Origin: Symsagittifera roscoffensis
Taxonomy: Eukaryota > Xenacoelomorpha > Acoela > Convolutidae
DNA: 64,000 nt
NCBI RefSeq assembly: GCF_963678635.1
Contig: NC_087069.1
Location: 34,431,090-34,495,089 of the forward strand
Direction of reading: 5' to 3'
Below the pieces are notes generated by a model. That model did no database searches and was not told the origin of the DNA. It was given only the letters and a program-made list of their open reading frames with translations. The position numbers and the translations under genes were made by a program. This document shows positions 32,729-40,795 of the stretch, piece after piece; position 1 is the stretch's first letter, and each line of letters begins with the position of its first letter.

Positions 32729-32813
32729 CTACGCAATGTCCATATTTGGATCATCACCTACTCATTATTCCATATAAGGTAATAATACCTTTTATGGATT
32801 GTACAGTGAGTCA
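32729..32813. promoter_or_regulatory. Module promoter 4: three CArG boxes and AP-1 site
   Basis: CTACGCAAT (32730-32738), CCATATTTGG (32740-32749), CCATATAAGG (32770-32779), CCTTTTATGG (32788-32797) and TGAGTCA (32807-32813). Confidence 0.75.
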
Positions 32814-32902
32814 TCTAGATTTCCTAATTTCTATAAATTTACAAAAATCGATATTTTGAAATATCTACTACTGGTCAGTTGGTTCTGAACCTCAAAACAA
32901 AA

Positions 32903-33441
32903 TTGTATTCACGAAAAGATATCCTTCGCAACTATATTGAATTTGCTAAGAACCAAAGAAGGATTGGGAGATTTTCTTGGTCCCAAAACCCTACAACGGA
33001 AAAATTTACCTTGAACCTTGCTTCCAATTGCTAAAGAAAAATGAATCTGGACAAATCGAAAAAACCCAGAAAGTCTATCTTGGTGAAAAAGAAGGGGAAA
33101 GGATATCAGCAATACGGAATACTGTTATTCACGGTGCTGAAAACCTTGGACTCGTTCCTGTATTGGAACCCTATTCTGACAAAGACTCAACCATGGAGCA
33201 GGAAATTGCGAACTGTCATGCGGTGTATGACGTAGCAACATACAAGAAGAGAAGGGTGTGTGTCACAATCAAGAAGCACAGTGTAAACAAGCCATCCTAC
33301 AATCAGATTCGACTCTTCACTGCAAAGGAGAACGAAGTCTTGAAGCAAGTTGCCTATGTCAACTATACTTTGAACGAATTCAAAGAACTTGCCCAAGTCT
33401 TGGGAGATTTTATGTGTGTTGAGAACTGTAATGTTCAATAA
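32903..33441 (+). pseudogene. Accessory rightward gene, copy 4 (last copy)
   Basis: TTG replaces the start ATG and the same one-A deletion shifts the frame, as in copies 1 and 3. The downstream frame is open for 154 codons to 33441 and ends VENCNVQ. It has KENEV where the others have KEKEV. It is the right boundary of the amplified block. Confidence 0.6.
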
Positions 33442-33511
33442 TTTTGTTGTTGAGTGATGTTATGATAGTAATGTATTTCAAATATTAATCTTCTTGAATC
33501 ATTTTTCAAAA

Positions 33512-33954
33512 CTTCTTTGAGCTGAGCAGTATGAGTTGGAACATTGGTTTTTCCAAAAATCTTGTTTTAAAGCTTCAAAAACAGGGACTTTTCATATCGT
33601 CTTACAAGAAAAGTCACAGAAATTTTCACTTACAGTTTTGGAATCTCAAAATTTACCAAAATTGCAAGATTTGGATACAGAATCCAAAATTTCTCAATTT
33701 GAGTGGACTTTGCATAATGGAAGATGAAAAATTTTTCTAAGTTATCGTTCAGATTTTAAAAAAATAGATCTTATAGAGTATCGTAGAAAAGAAAACACTT
33801 GGAAGAACAATCAGAATTTTCATTTGGAAAAAAGAGTATGATAATTTGGTTGATTTTATCCCTTCAGTTTTGTCTTATGTAGAAACATTCAAAAAAACTT
33901 GTATCAATATTGACGAATGCACTGTAGAAAATGAACGTTCAGAAATTGATTGAA
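33512..33954 (+). pseudogene. Unrecognised Polinton ORF, frameshifted
   Basis: Two long overlapping frames lie at 33517-33727; the one reading EHWFFQKSCFKASKTGTFHI and DLDTESKISQFEW looks most protein-like. Further downstream, frames with SYRSDFKKIDLIEYRRKENT (about 33739-33830) and EYDNLVDFIPSVLSYVETF (33833-33954) look coding as well and suggest a single broken gene of roughly 140 codons. A 70-bp unique AT-rich leader precedes it. No domain recognised. Confidence 0.4.
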
Positions 33955-34334
33955 ATTCTTAGAAAATTTGATTTGATAAAGCATGACTTTTCAACAAATA
34001 CAAAAAGAAAAAATAACTTTCTGTGTACCTGTATTGTTTTGGACCCAAACATAAATTTGAAAGAAATGGACCAAAAGTTTTTTTTGGTGGTCTAATTGGA
34101 TACGGAAATTATTGTATGGATTACTTTTTTGCAAATTCAAAAGTTTTCAGACTTCATGCAATTTTACAAGATGCAGCTGGATCTGTGAATTCTACTACTT
34201 ATAAGGGACCTGGTTATTGTTATGTTTTACCTAGATTTCCAAGATCTTGTTTTCTTGGTCACGTGACTGGATTGTTCTTCTGTTTATATGTTAAAGTTTT
34301 TGCTTCATCAGTATATGCATTGTTCGATTGTTAG
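33931..34334 (+). pseudogene. Polinton ORF with conserved GPGYCY-type hydrophobic domain, frameshifted
   Basis: A frame from ATG 33931 (MNVQKLIEILRKFDLIKH) passes into a second frame near 34025-34075 that is open to TAG at 34332-34334. The second frame has FFGGLIGYGNYCMDYFF, HAILQDAAGSV, GPGYCYVLPRFPRS and a hydrophobic end LGHVTGLFFCLYVKVF. The Gly/Cys/Pro-rich core followed by a hydrophobic segment suggests a membrane-associated protein. I considered a phospholipase A2-like domain, known in Polintons and parvoviruses, but its HD active-site dyad is not evident. Function unknown. Confidence 0.5.
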
Positions 34335-34373
34335 TTATTCTATTAAAAACTTTCAGCGAAAACAGTTACCATC

Positions 34374-34836
34374 ATGAGTCTAGTTGTTTTTGATATTGAG
34401 TGTATTGAAAACAAAATAGTTAAAGAATTAGGAGTTTATCAAAATGGACAAACTGTGGGATATTCCTTTCTTCCTCCCAAAAAATTCAAAGCTACATCTC
34501 AGTCTGCTTGGTGTACGAAGCATGTTCATGGAATCAATTGGAACAGTGGCCATGAAAAATATACTGAGCTTGAAAAAAATATTGAAAAAACTAAAAGCTC
34601 CAGAAACGGAGTTTTTTGCAAAAGGTTATGAAAAATTTAAAACTCTGTCAGAAATTTGGGAAACAAAGGTTACAAATTTGGATGACTACGCATGTCCAAA
34701 AGTTCAGAATTTGATTTTCAAAGATGAAGAATATGATCGGAGGTGTAGCAACTACCCATTTCGTCATGCAAATACTCTTCACTGTGCAGAAAGAAAAGCA
34801 TTTGCATACGGAACATGGACTCGATGTTTTTTTTAA
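34374..34836 (+). pseudogene. Conserved Polinton protein with N-terminal FDIEC motif, one frameshift
   Basis: It starts MSLVVFDIECIENKIVKELG at ATG 34374. The frame shifts within an A-run near 34575 and continues with ETEFFAKGYEKF, NLDDYACPKVQNL and a C-terminal CSNYPFRHANTLHCAERKA block to TAA 34834-34836. This protein type recurs in animal Polintons upstream of the ATPase. The hhFDxE start resembles a DEDD exonuclease motif I and the C-terminal Cys/His cluster a metal site; a nuclease role is inference only. AATAAA overlaps the stop (34835-34840). Confidence 0.75.
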
Positions 34837-34926
34837 TAAATTGTAAATTACCCTAATAGTTTTGTATTATCGTGTTTATGAAATTTAATTGTTAATCATT
34901 ATAAATTTTTTCTTTCCAAAGTTGAG

Positions 34927-35190
34927 ATGGGAGATGAATGTGACAAGCAATTAAATTTAGGAAATTTTGTTTTTGATGAGGAGAAGCATGAACAAAAATC
35001 TTGGAAGTTTTTTGGACGTACGTGTAATAGATCTGTTTTAGTGTTTATGTGCCATTTTTGTGTCATAGTTTTAATACTAGCATGTGCAATCGTTCGAATA
35101 TTGTTATCCACTAAATGTGAAGAAACAACTGATTGGGTAGCAATTTTATCAAGTACAGTTGGTTATATTTTACCTTCTCCAAAGCTATGA
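34927..35190 (+). CDS. Conserved Polinton small transmembrane protein (87 aa)
   Basis: ATG 34927 to TGA 35188-35190. The acidic N-terminus (MGDECDKQLNLGNFVFDEEK) is followed by a Cys-containing segment RTCNRS, one long membrane span VLVFMCHFCVIVLILACAIV, an external-type KCEETTDWVAIL and a terminal ILSSTVGYILPSPKL. The CEETT-W-x-AILSS-x-VGYILP ending is typical of a small protein found next to the Polinton ATPase. Its stop overlaps the ATG of the ATPase as ATGA, suggesting coupled expression. The frame is intact. Confidence 0.8.
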   Translation: MGDECDKQLNLGNFVFDEEKHEQKSWKFFGRTCNRSVLVFMCHFCVIVLILACAIVRILLSTKCEETTDWVAILSSTVGYILPSPKL

Positions 35191-36057
35191 ATAAAATAAT
35201 TTCTACCAAAGAACGAGTTTTTATTTCGCTAGTTGGACCGAGTGGATCTGGAAAGTCACATCTTTTTTTTGAGTGGTTAAAAATTGGTACATTTCAACCA
35301 AAATTTGACAAATTTTTTTATTTTTATCAACATTATCAACCTCTTTATGGACAAATGCAAAGAAAAAACCTTAAGTTTATCCAAGGAGTTGACTTTGAAC
35401 TGATTGAAAACCTTCCCAATAATGAAACAAAATACCAGTTAATATCTGATTACTCTTGTGAAGAAATTTCAAATTCTAAGCAGTTTGTAAAAATTGCTAC
35501 TGCTGGATGGAAGACACAGGGGACTGAATACAATATATATTAAGCATAACTTTTTTCATCAAAGCAAATTGGGAAGAGATGTTGAGTTAAAAAATACACA
35601 TATAGTCTTATTCAAGTCACCGAGAGATGTTTTACAAATCAATACATTAAGTCAACAACTAGGTCTAGGATCACAATTGAAAGAGTGGTATGAACATGCA
35701 ACATCTACTCCTTATGGTCATTTACTCATTGATTTAACTCCAAAAACAGTTGATTCGCTAAGATATTGCACAAACAGTGGTTCAGTTCCATCAAAGTTTT
35801 ATCTACCTGTAGGAACAGAAACTAAGTTTTTGGACGATGAGCACACAATACGTCTCTATACTCCCAATATTTCAAACAATTTCCCAAAAACTTCAAAAAC
35901 AATTCATCCTTCATTGTCCAAAAAGTTTCATTCAATTCCTCAGCGAATGTCTAGTAAACTTACTACGAGGCGAGCTAAAGGATCTTCGAAAAGTAGACGT
36001 AGTAAAATATGGACGAGAAATATCAGAACTCACACAAAGAAGAACTTAACTGCATAA
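35187..36057 (+). pseudogene. Polinton genome-packaging ATPase (FtsK/HerA type), one frameshift
   Basis: Starts at ATG 35187. Walker A is GPSGSGKSH (about residue 17). The Walker B region reads LISDYSCEEI, whereas related Polinton ATPases have two acidic residues before the Ser; here the second is Tyr. A frame change near 35505 separates this part from the rest, which carries GRHRGLNTIYIKHNFFHQSK, the NTHIVLFKSPRD block and GHLLIDLTP, and a basic C-terminal tail (RRAKGSSKSRRSK) to 36057. The protein would motor DNA into capsids. The frameshift makes this copy non-functional unless it is an assembly error. Confidence 0.92.
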
Positions 36058-36140
36058 AAGGAGAACTATTTTGAGCTCACCAAAAGGCTTACAATTAATA
36101 TATGTTATCACTCCTTTTGTCATGAAACGATTGACATAGT

Positions 36141-36551
36141 ATGGATCAGTTTGTTCTAATTCCTTACTCAATTTATCAATCACAAAGCACACTTCCAAAA
36201 AAACCAAAATTGGAACAAAAGCAAGAAAAAGACGAGATTGTACCAAAAAATTTCAATTATATCTACAGTGCTGTAAATGCAAAGTTGAAAACGAGTAACA
36301 ATAAGCACCTTATTGATTTAATTTTGAATTCTCCTAGAATTGGACTAAGTCAGTCAGAAAATATCATATTAGATAATCGAGACACAAAAGAATCAATTGT
36401 AGACTTTGTGTGTGCACTAAAGCGAAAAAATACCGACTTTCCTGATACTTACTTTACCATTTTGGAAGCAACTCAAATTCCACCTAAATTTGTTGCCAAC
36501 AAGAATGCCAGAGCGAAAGACAGAGGAACTTGGTTTCCTTTCAAAATCTGA
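36141..36551 (+). CDS. Conserved Polinton protein upstream of integrase (136 aa)
   Basis: Open from ATG 36141 to TGA 36549-36551. It begins MDQFVLIPYSIYQSQSTLPK and has the conserved block NSPRIGLSQSENIILD, then KNTDFPDTYFTIL and a terminal RAKDRGTWFPFKI. This protein precedes integrase in many animal Polintons. No enzymatic motif is visible; function unknown. The end overlaps the integrase start by 47 bp in another frame. Confidence 0.8.
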   Translation: MDQFVLIPYSIYQSQSTLPKKPKLEQKQEKDEIVPKNFNYIYSAVNAKLKTSNNKHLIDLILNSPRIGLSQSENIILDNRDTKESIVDFVCALKRKNTDFPDTYFTILEATQIPPKFVANKNARAKDRGTWFPFKI

Positions 36552-37450
36552 AAAGGTGAGTCTGAACAGATTGTATTCTAGGGGTAGAGCTGCGTACGGT
36601 TCTGTGCGAAACTTGAGTCAAGCAAGCGGATTGTCAAAAAAGAAAGTAGAAAAGTTTTTACAAACCAGGCCATCGCATATACAAAATTTGATCCCCCAAT
36701 CAGACGTTTTCGAAGGCTTCAAGCATTTTCAAAATATATAAATGAAATTTGGTGTATGGATTTGGCATTTGTGGACAAACTAGCGAGTCAAAACAAGGGA
36801 GTCAAACATTTATTGGTTGCAGTTGATGTTTTTTTGCGATTTGTCAGAGTTCAAACAATGAAAACTAAATATGCCAAAGATACTTTGCAAGCTTTCAAAA
36901 AAATGATTTCTCGAAAAAAAACACTCCTGAAAAGCTTTGGGTTGATAAAGGAACGGAGTATGGAGGAACTTTCAAAAAATTTTGCAAGACCAAAAGCATT
37001 GAAGTTTACTCGACCAGGAGTGAAACAAAAGCTGCATTTGCAGAGAGAGCCATTCAATCATTAAAACACATTATTTACCGCTACATAGAAGATCATGGTG
37101 AAAAATTCATTAACAAGTTGCCGCAATTTGTGTCTACAATGAATTGTCGCATCAATAGATCTATTGGGAAATCACCTAGAGATGTCAGGAATACTGATTT
37201 CCTCTCAATTTTGTACAATAAACCTCTAACAAGGTATAAAAAACTAAAATTCAAAGTTGGAGACAGAGTGAGAATTTCAAAGAATGATATTCCTTTCCGA
37301 AAAGGATATAAATCACAATTTACAGATGAAATTTTTGAAATTTCGGCAGTCTCTACAAAAAAGCCTCCTACATACATCACCAAAGATCTCGACAAAGAGG
37401 AAATTCCTGGAAAATTTTATGAAAAAGAGCTTAGAAAATGTTCTGATTAA
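36505..37450 (+). pseudogene. Polinton integrase (retroviral DDE type), two frameshifts
   Basis: Likely start ATG 36505 (MPERKTEELGFLSKSEKV). N-terminal helical region with RLYSRGRAAYGSVRNLS. After a frame change near 36735-36745 comes CMDLAFVDKL with the first catalytic Asp. After a second frame change in an eight-A run near 36917 come WVDKGTEYGG (second Asp) and ETKAAFAERAI (Glu), then the C-terminal DNA-binding SH3-like region VGDRVRISKNDIPFRKGY and the end KELRKCSD. All three catalytic acids are present but in different frames. It would insert the linear element DNA into chromosomes with a 6-bp duplication. Confidence 0.93.
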
Positions 37451-37493
37451 AGGTAAATCATTTTTTAAACTAAATTTCTACTGATCAGTTGTC

Positions 37494-38319
37494 ATGGATT
37501 CTTTCACTATTGAGTTGGTTTCCAATTCTTCTTTTAAGTGTTATCCGAATAATAGTCTTAGTTTTTTTACAAATTTTCTACCTGAACAAATACATTTGAA
37601 AGGAGAATGGGAGGTTGCTATTTCAGAAATATCATACCCTTCTTTGTACCAAAATGTTACAGAGGGAAAGCTTACATTTGTAGACGGTAGAGAAAGTTCT
37701 GAGGAGAAAAGAAAGATTGTACCGATGAACATTGAACCAGGATTGTATCCAATTATTTTTGATATAGTTGTAGCCATGAACAACAAAATTCGAGAACGTC
37801 TAGAAGCTCAAGTTTTGAATATAACGGACTCTATATATCAGTAGATAAAATTACACAAAAAGTTGCTGTTCATTTACCTGAGAGTCAATCAGTGTTTATA
37901 ACTCAGAGTGCTGATTTGAGCCACGTTTTTGGTTGTGATTTAGATCAAAATCAAACAGAGGTTATAACGAAAGAAAAAGGTCCACATTATCCTCAGTATT
38001 CTTACGACATTATAAGAAAACATTCCCTAATAAAATACAGTGATATTATAGAATATAACATAGTTGGTGATACAAAAACTCCCTTAATGCGTTGTATTCC
38101 ATTTATCTCCAAAGTGAAGAGTGGAGATATAATTTCTACAGGACAGTACATGAATTATCAATCCTTTGCAAATTTACAGTTTAAAAAGCAGTTGAAAAAT
38201 CTTTCCATAGTATCAAGATAGAACTAAGAGATAGTACAGGCGAAAAAATTCCTTTTGTGTCCGTAGGAATCACTCGAGTTGTTTTCTTGCTCCGCAAGAT
38301 TTCGAATAATCATTTTTGA
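37494..38319 (+). pseudogene. Polinton minor capsid protein (penton-like), stop plus frameshift
   Basis: ATG 37494 (MDSFTIELVSNSSFKCYPNN), with FTNFLPEQIHLKGEWEVAIS and NVTEGKLTFVDGRESS. A TAG at 37842-37844 interrupts; the frame continues with DKITQKVAVHLP, DIIEYNIVGDTKTPLMRC and TGQYMNYQSF, shifts near 38200, and ends with GEKIPFVSVGITRVV to TGA 38317-38319. This is the single jelly-roll protein thought to occupy capsid vertices. The same protein family leaves a relic at 55320-55560 in this window. Confidence 0.88.
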
Positions 38320-38336
38320 TTTAAACTTCATACGAA

Positions 38337-38705
38337 ATGGTTGCTCAAAATTCAGCTGATTTCCCTATTTTTTGAGGACATGCAAGACAGCGTGGAAGAG
38401 GTTTTGGAGCTCTTGCACAAACTCTTGGGAGAACTGCAATCCCCTTTATTAAAAAATTTATAGTCCCAGCTGCGAAGAGAATTGGGGCAGATTTGTTTGA
38501 AATCGCTGCTCCAGAGATTGGGGAAGTTGTTAGTGGACGTAAAAAACTCAAAACATTTGCAAAAGATGTGGGAACAAAAACAGTTAGGAAATAATTGGGA
38601 GGTGGAAAAGTGAAATCTAAGCGTAGAACTGCTAGACCAGATCCATTTCTCGAAAAAGTAGATCGAAAAACAGTCGCTCTTGCAAAGACATTTTTGACAA
38701 TATAA
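38337..38705 (+). pseudogene. Small basic Polinton virion-type protein, two in-frame stops
   Basis: One frame from ATG 38337 to TAA 38703-38705, broken by TGA (38373-38375) and TAA (38592-38594). It has RQRGRGFGALAQTLGRTAIP, VPAAKRIGADLFEIAAPEIG and a basic end KSKRRTARPDP. The protein type, an Arg/Gly-rich N-terminus then an Ala-rich helical region and a basic tail, is usual between minor and major capsid genes and may condense DNA or line the capsid. Both stops are single C-to-T changes from CGA and CAA. Confidence 0.75.
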
Positions 38706-38706
38706 A

Positions 38707-40028
38707 ATGAGTGTAAACCAAAGCAATTTTCGGTACGGGGTTTTTACAAATTCTTCATTGGAGATTTTTGATAAAGTCCCAGTTTTGGAAACAATTTTAT
38801 CATCTTACACACAAGAAGTATTCCCCAGTACATCTCTGGATGAAAGCAGTATTGAGTTTAAATTTGAAACGGATCATAACCTCTACTTAGATATGCGTGA
38901 TACCCATCTTAGCTTAAAGCTTCAACTATTCAAAAGAAGATTGTTTGATGCTTTCAAAAAAGAAAAAGCAGAACATAAAGCAAAATCGGAGGAAGATTCA
39001 GATGAGGAACCACAAACTTACTTAACTTATGTAAACAATCTACTACATTCTCTATTCTCCAACTGTGAAGTTTGTTTTAACAATACAATGGTTTACAATG
39101 CCAATGGATTATATCCTCATAAGGCACAGATATCGAACGAGTTCAACTGGTCAGCAGTGAGTAATAAAGGAATTCTTGCTTGTCATGGATACAGTTTCGA
39201 AGAAAATCCTGATGCATTTGATATGTATCCATTCACTGTGATAGAGGAAATTCCTTGGGAAAAAGGATAACTTTTTCACTCTATGGGAGGCTCGCCATTG
39301 ATTTGTTTACTTGCGAAAAACTGTTGCTACCAAATATCAAAGTTCGAATTAAACTTATTCGAGCTAGACCTAATTTTTACATGTTATCTGATAATCCAAA
39401 TGTCAGTCTGAAAATTGTTGATTGTTCGTTGTTTACTAGAAGAATTTTAGTTGCTGAACCTAATCATCAATACTTGCAATGGAATCTGGGAAAAGAAGCT
39501 GCTCAATACAATTACATGGAAACTATAGCAAGAACCTTTATCATTCCATCTCGTCAAAACCAATTCATTCAAGAAAATATATTCAATAAAGCTCCAATAA
39601 GAAGAGTAGCTGTTGCAATGAATACAAATTCAGCTGTTGCAGGTTCGTTTCATGAAAACCCTTTCAGCTATCAGCAATTTCATTTAAGAGAACTTAGAAT
39701 TATTCCGGGTGGAAGAGCAATTGTTTCATTAGATACAACTTCTCCTTGTCGACCTTATGTTACAACAAAGAAAGCAATGCAGTTTAACGAAGATTTCCCA
39801 GCTCTTCCTATGGAAGATTCTCTAAATCACTATATTCTAGTTTTTGACTTGACTTCACTACAGGATGCTGCTGAACAGTTGCATTATCCAGAACTTAGTG
39901 GAGAAAGCTTGAGATTAGAAATGTTTTTTCAGTTTCCCTTGGAGCAAGTAACGGAAGTGATAGTCTTGGGAGAAAGAATATCAATTATTAAAATTGACAA
40001 TTTCGGAACAGTCGCTAAAAATGTTTAG
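38707..40028 (+). pseudogene. Polinton major capsid protein (double jelly-roll), one frameshift
   Basis: ATG 38707 begins MSVNQSNFRYGVFTNSSLEI, two bases after the previous stop. The first frame is open to 39270 with LDESSIEFKFETDHNLYLDM, an acidic insert EEDSDEEPQTYL and NNTMVYNANGLYPHK. The frame changes near 39255-39270, and the second frame is open to TAG 40026-40028 with ITFSLYGRLAIDLF, PNFYMLSDNPNVSLKI, ARTFIIPSRQNQF and a late RLEMFFQFP. Length (about 440 codons) and motifs fit the family that builds the icosahedral shell. The single frameshift falls in GGGAAAAAGGATAAC. Confidence 0.93.
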
Positions 40029-40379
40029 TTTTTTTGAGTTTTGAGGTTCCTATAAAAATATTGTAGCTTTTTTGGGACTTTTCATTGTGATTGTCTCTGT
40101 ACTATATATTTTGTTTTTCTTCAGACCTAAATCTCCAGAAAAAGCAGCTAATGAATGCTATTTAATTTAAAACCCAAGACATTTCTTCAACCTAGACTGT
40201 AAATCAGTGTTCAACAAATTTTGTCCAGTTCACAAGTTTTGTGTATGGGACTTTGTTGATTCAGTACCTAAATGCGAGTAAGTCAATAACTTTAGGATTT
40301 TCCAACCTAAATTACAATATCAAACTTTCTATTTCTTTGTTTTAGATGTAAATCAGCTAACATTTGCGAAAATGGATAA
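40021..40379 (+). pseudogene. Hidden membrane-anchored cysteine-rich ORF with a 68-nt intron
   Basis: ATG 40021 overlaps the last codons of the major capsid gene. The frame has a TGA at 40042-40044, a hydrophobic span GLFIVIVSVLYILFFF, a TAA near 40168, and then a Cys-rich domain of pattern C-x7-C-x5-C-x10-C-x-C-x5-C. The last two Cys are reached only by splicing: donor GA|GTAAGT (intron 40278-40345) and acceptor TTTTAG. The spliced frame ends at TAA 40377-40379, overlapping the protease start. The Cys spacing resembles EGF/follistatin-like modules; that is inference. Both stops are one C-to-T change from sense codons. Confidence 0.55.
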
Positions 40380-40770
40380 TTTTTCACTTCTGCAAATTAT
40401 TGAAAGAATTCCTGAACTCAGGTTCAAGTACATGGGATCTTACCCCTCTGATAAAGTACCTCAACTAACAAAATACTCTTTTGCAATTGTTAACTCAGCT
40501 CCAAGCAATGATAGAGGGGAGCACTGGATCATGATGGCTCGATTGAATAAAACTTACTATTTTGCTGATTCTTTGGGTCGGAAAAGAACAGCTTATTCCT
40601 TTCTAACAAAAAAGTATCGGCGAATGGTTCCTCGAAAGCTACAAAAAACTGATAATTTGTGTAGATTTTACGCAATTCATTCAGCTTTTCTTCTTTTTAA
40701 ATTCTACCAGACAAACTTGAATAGTATTCATGATGTGCATCTTTTGAATTTTATAAGTAATTTTATGTAA
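40372..40770 (+). CDS. Polinton cysteine protease (adenain/Ulp1-like), 132 aa
   Basis: ATG 40372 to TAA 40768-40770, uninterrupted. The catalytic His is in RGEHWIMMAR (about residue 47), the Asp in YYFADSLGRKR and the nucleophile Cys in TDNLCRFYAIHSAF, with the conserved Gln upstream (KLQKTDN). In relatives the residue after the Cys is Gly; here it is Arg, a G-to-A type change that could impair activity. The protease would mature capsid proteins. The right terminal repeat starts about 25 bp after the stop. Confidence 0.9.
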   Translation: MDNFSLLQIIERIPELRFKYMGSYPSDKVPQLTKYSFAIVNSAPSNDRGEHWIMMARLNKTYYFADSLGRKRTAYSFLTKKYRRMVPRKLQKTDNLCRFYAIHSAFLLFKFYQTNLNSIHDVHLLNFISNFM

Positions 40771-40795
40771 ATATATAGTTTTTTCATTTGTAAGT

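Larger units (their letters stand above)
30636..33441. repeat. Accessory module, second tandem unit (2.8 kb of the 3208-bp unit)
   Basis: Near-identical repeat of 27428-30230 or so. It ends with a rightward gene copy that is complete at its 3' end; after 33433 the sequence becomes unique (GTTCAATAATTTTGTTG) where the other copies read GTATAG. The low divergence suggests amplification after the element formed, and possibly shortly before or after insertion. Confidence 0.9.

Noticed and set aside
27770-33438. Repeated minus-strand ORFs of 67-83 codons and plus-strand 64-72 codon ORFs within the accessory genes
   Set aside because: They are alternative-frame shadows of the rightward accessory gene and recur only because that gene is duplicated.
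33931-34334. Phospholipase A2-like domain as found in some Polintons and parvoviruses
   Set aside because: A Gly/Cys-rich GPGY motif exists, but I could not find the calcium loop followed by the HD catalytic dyad.
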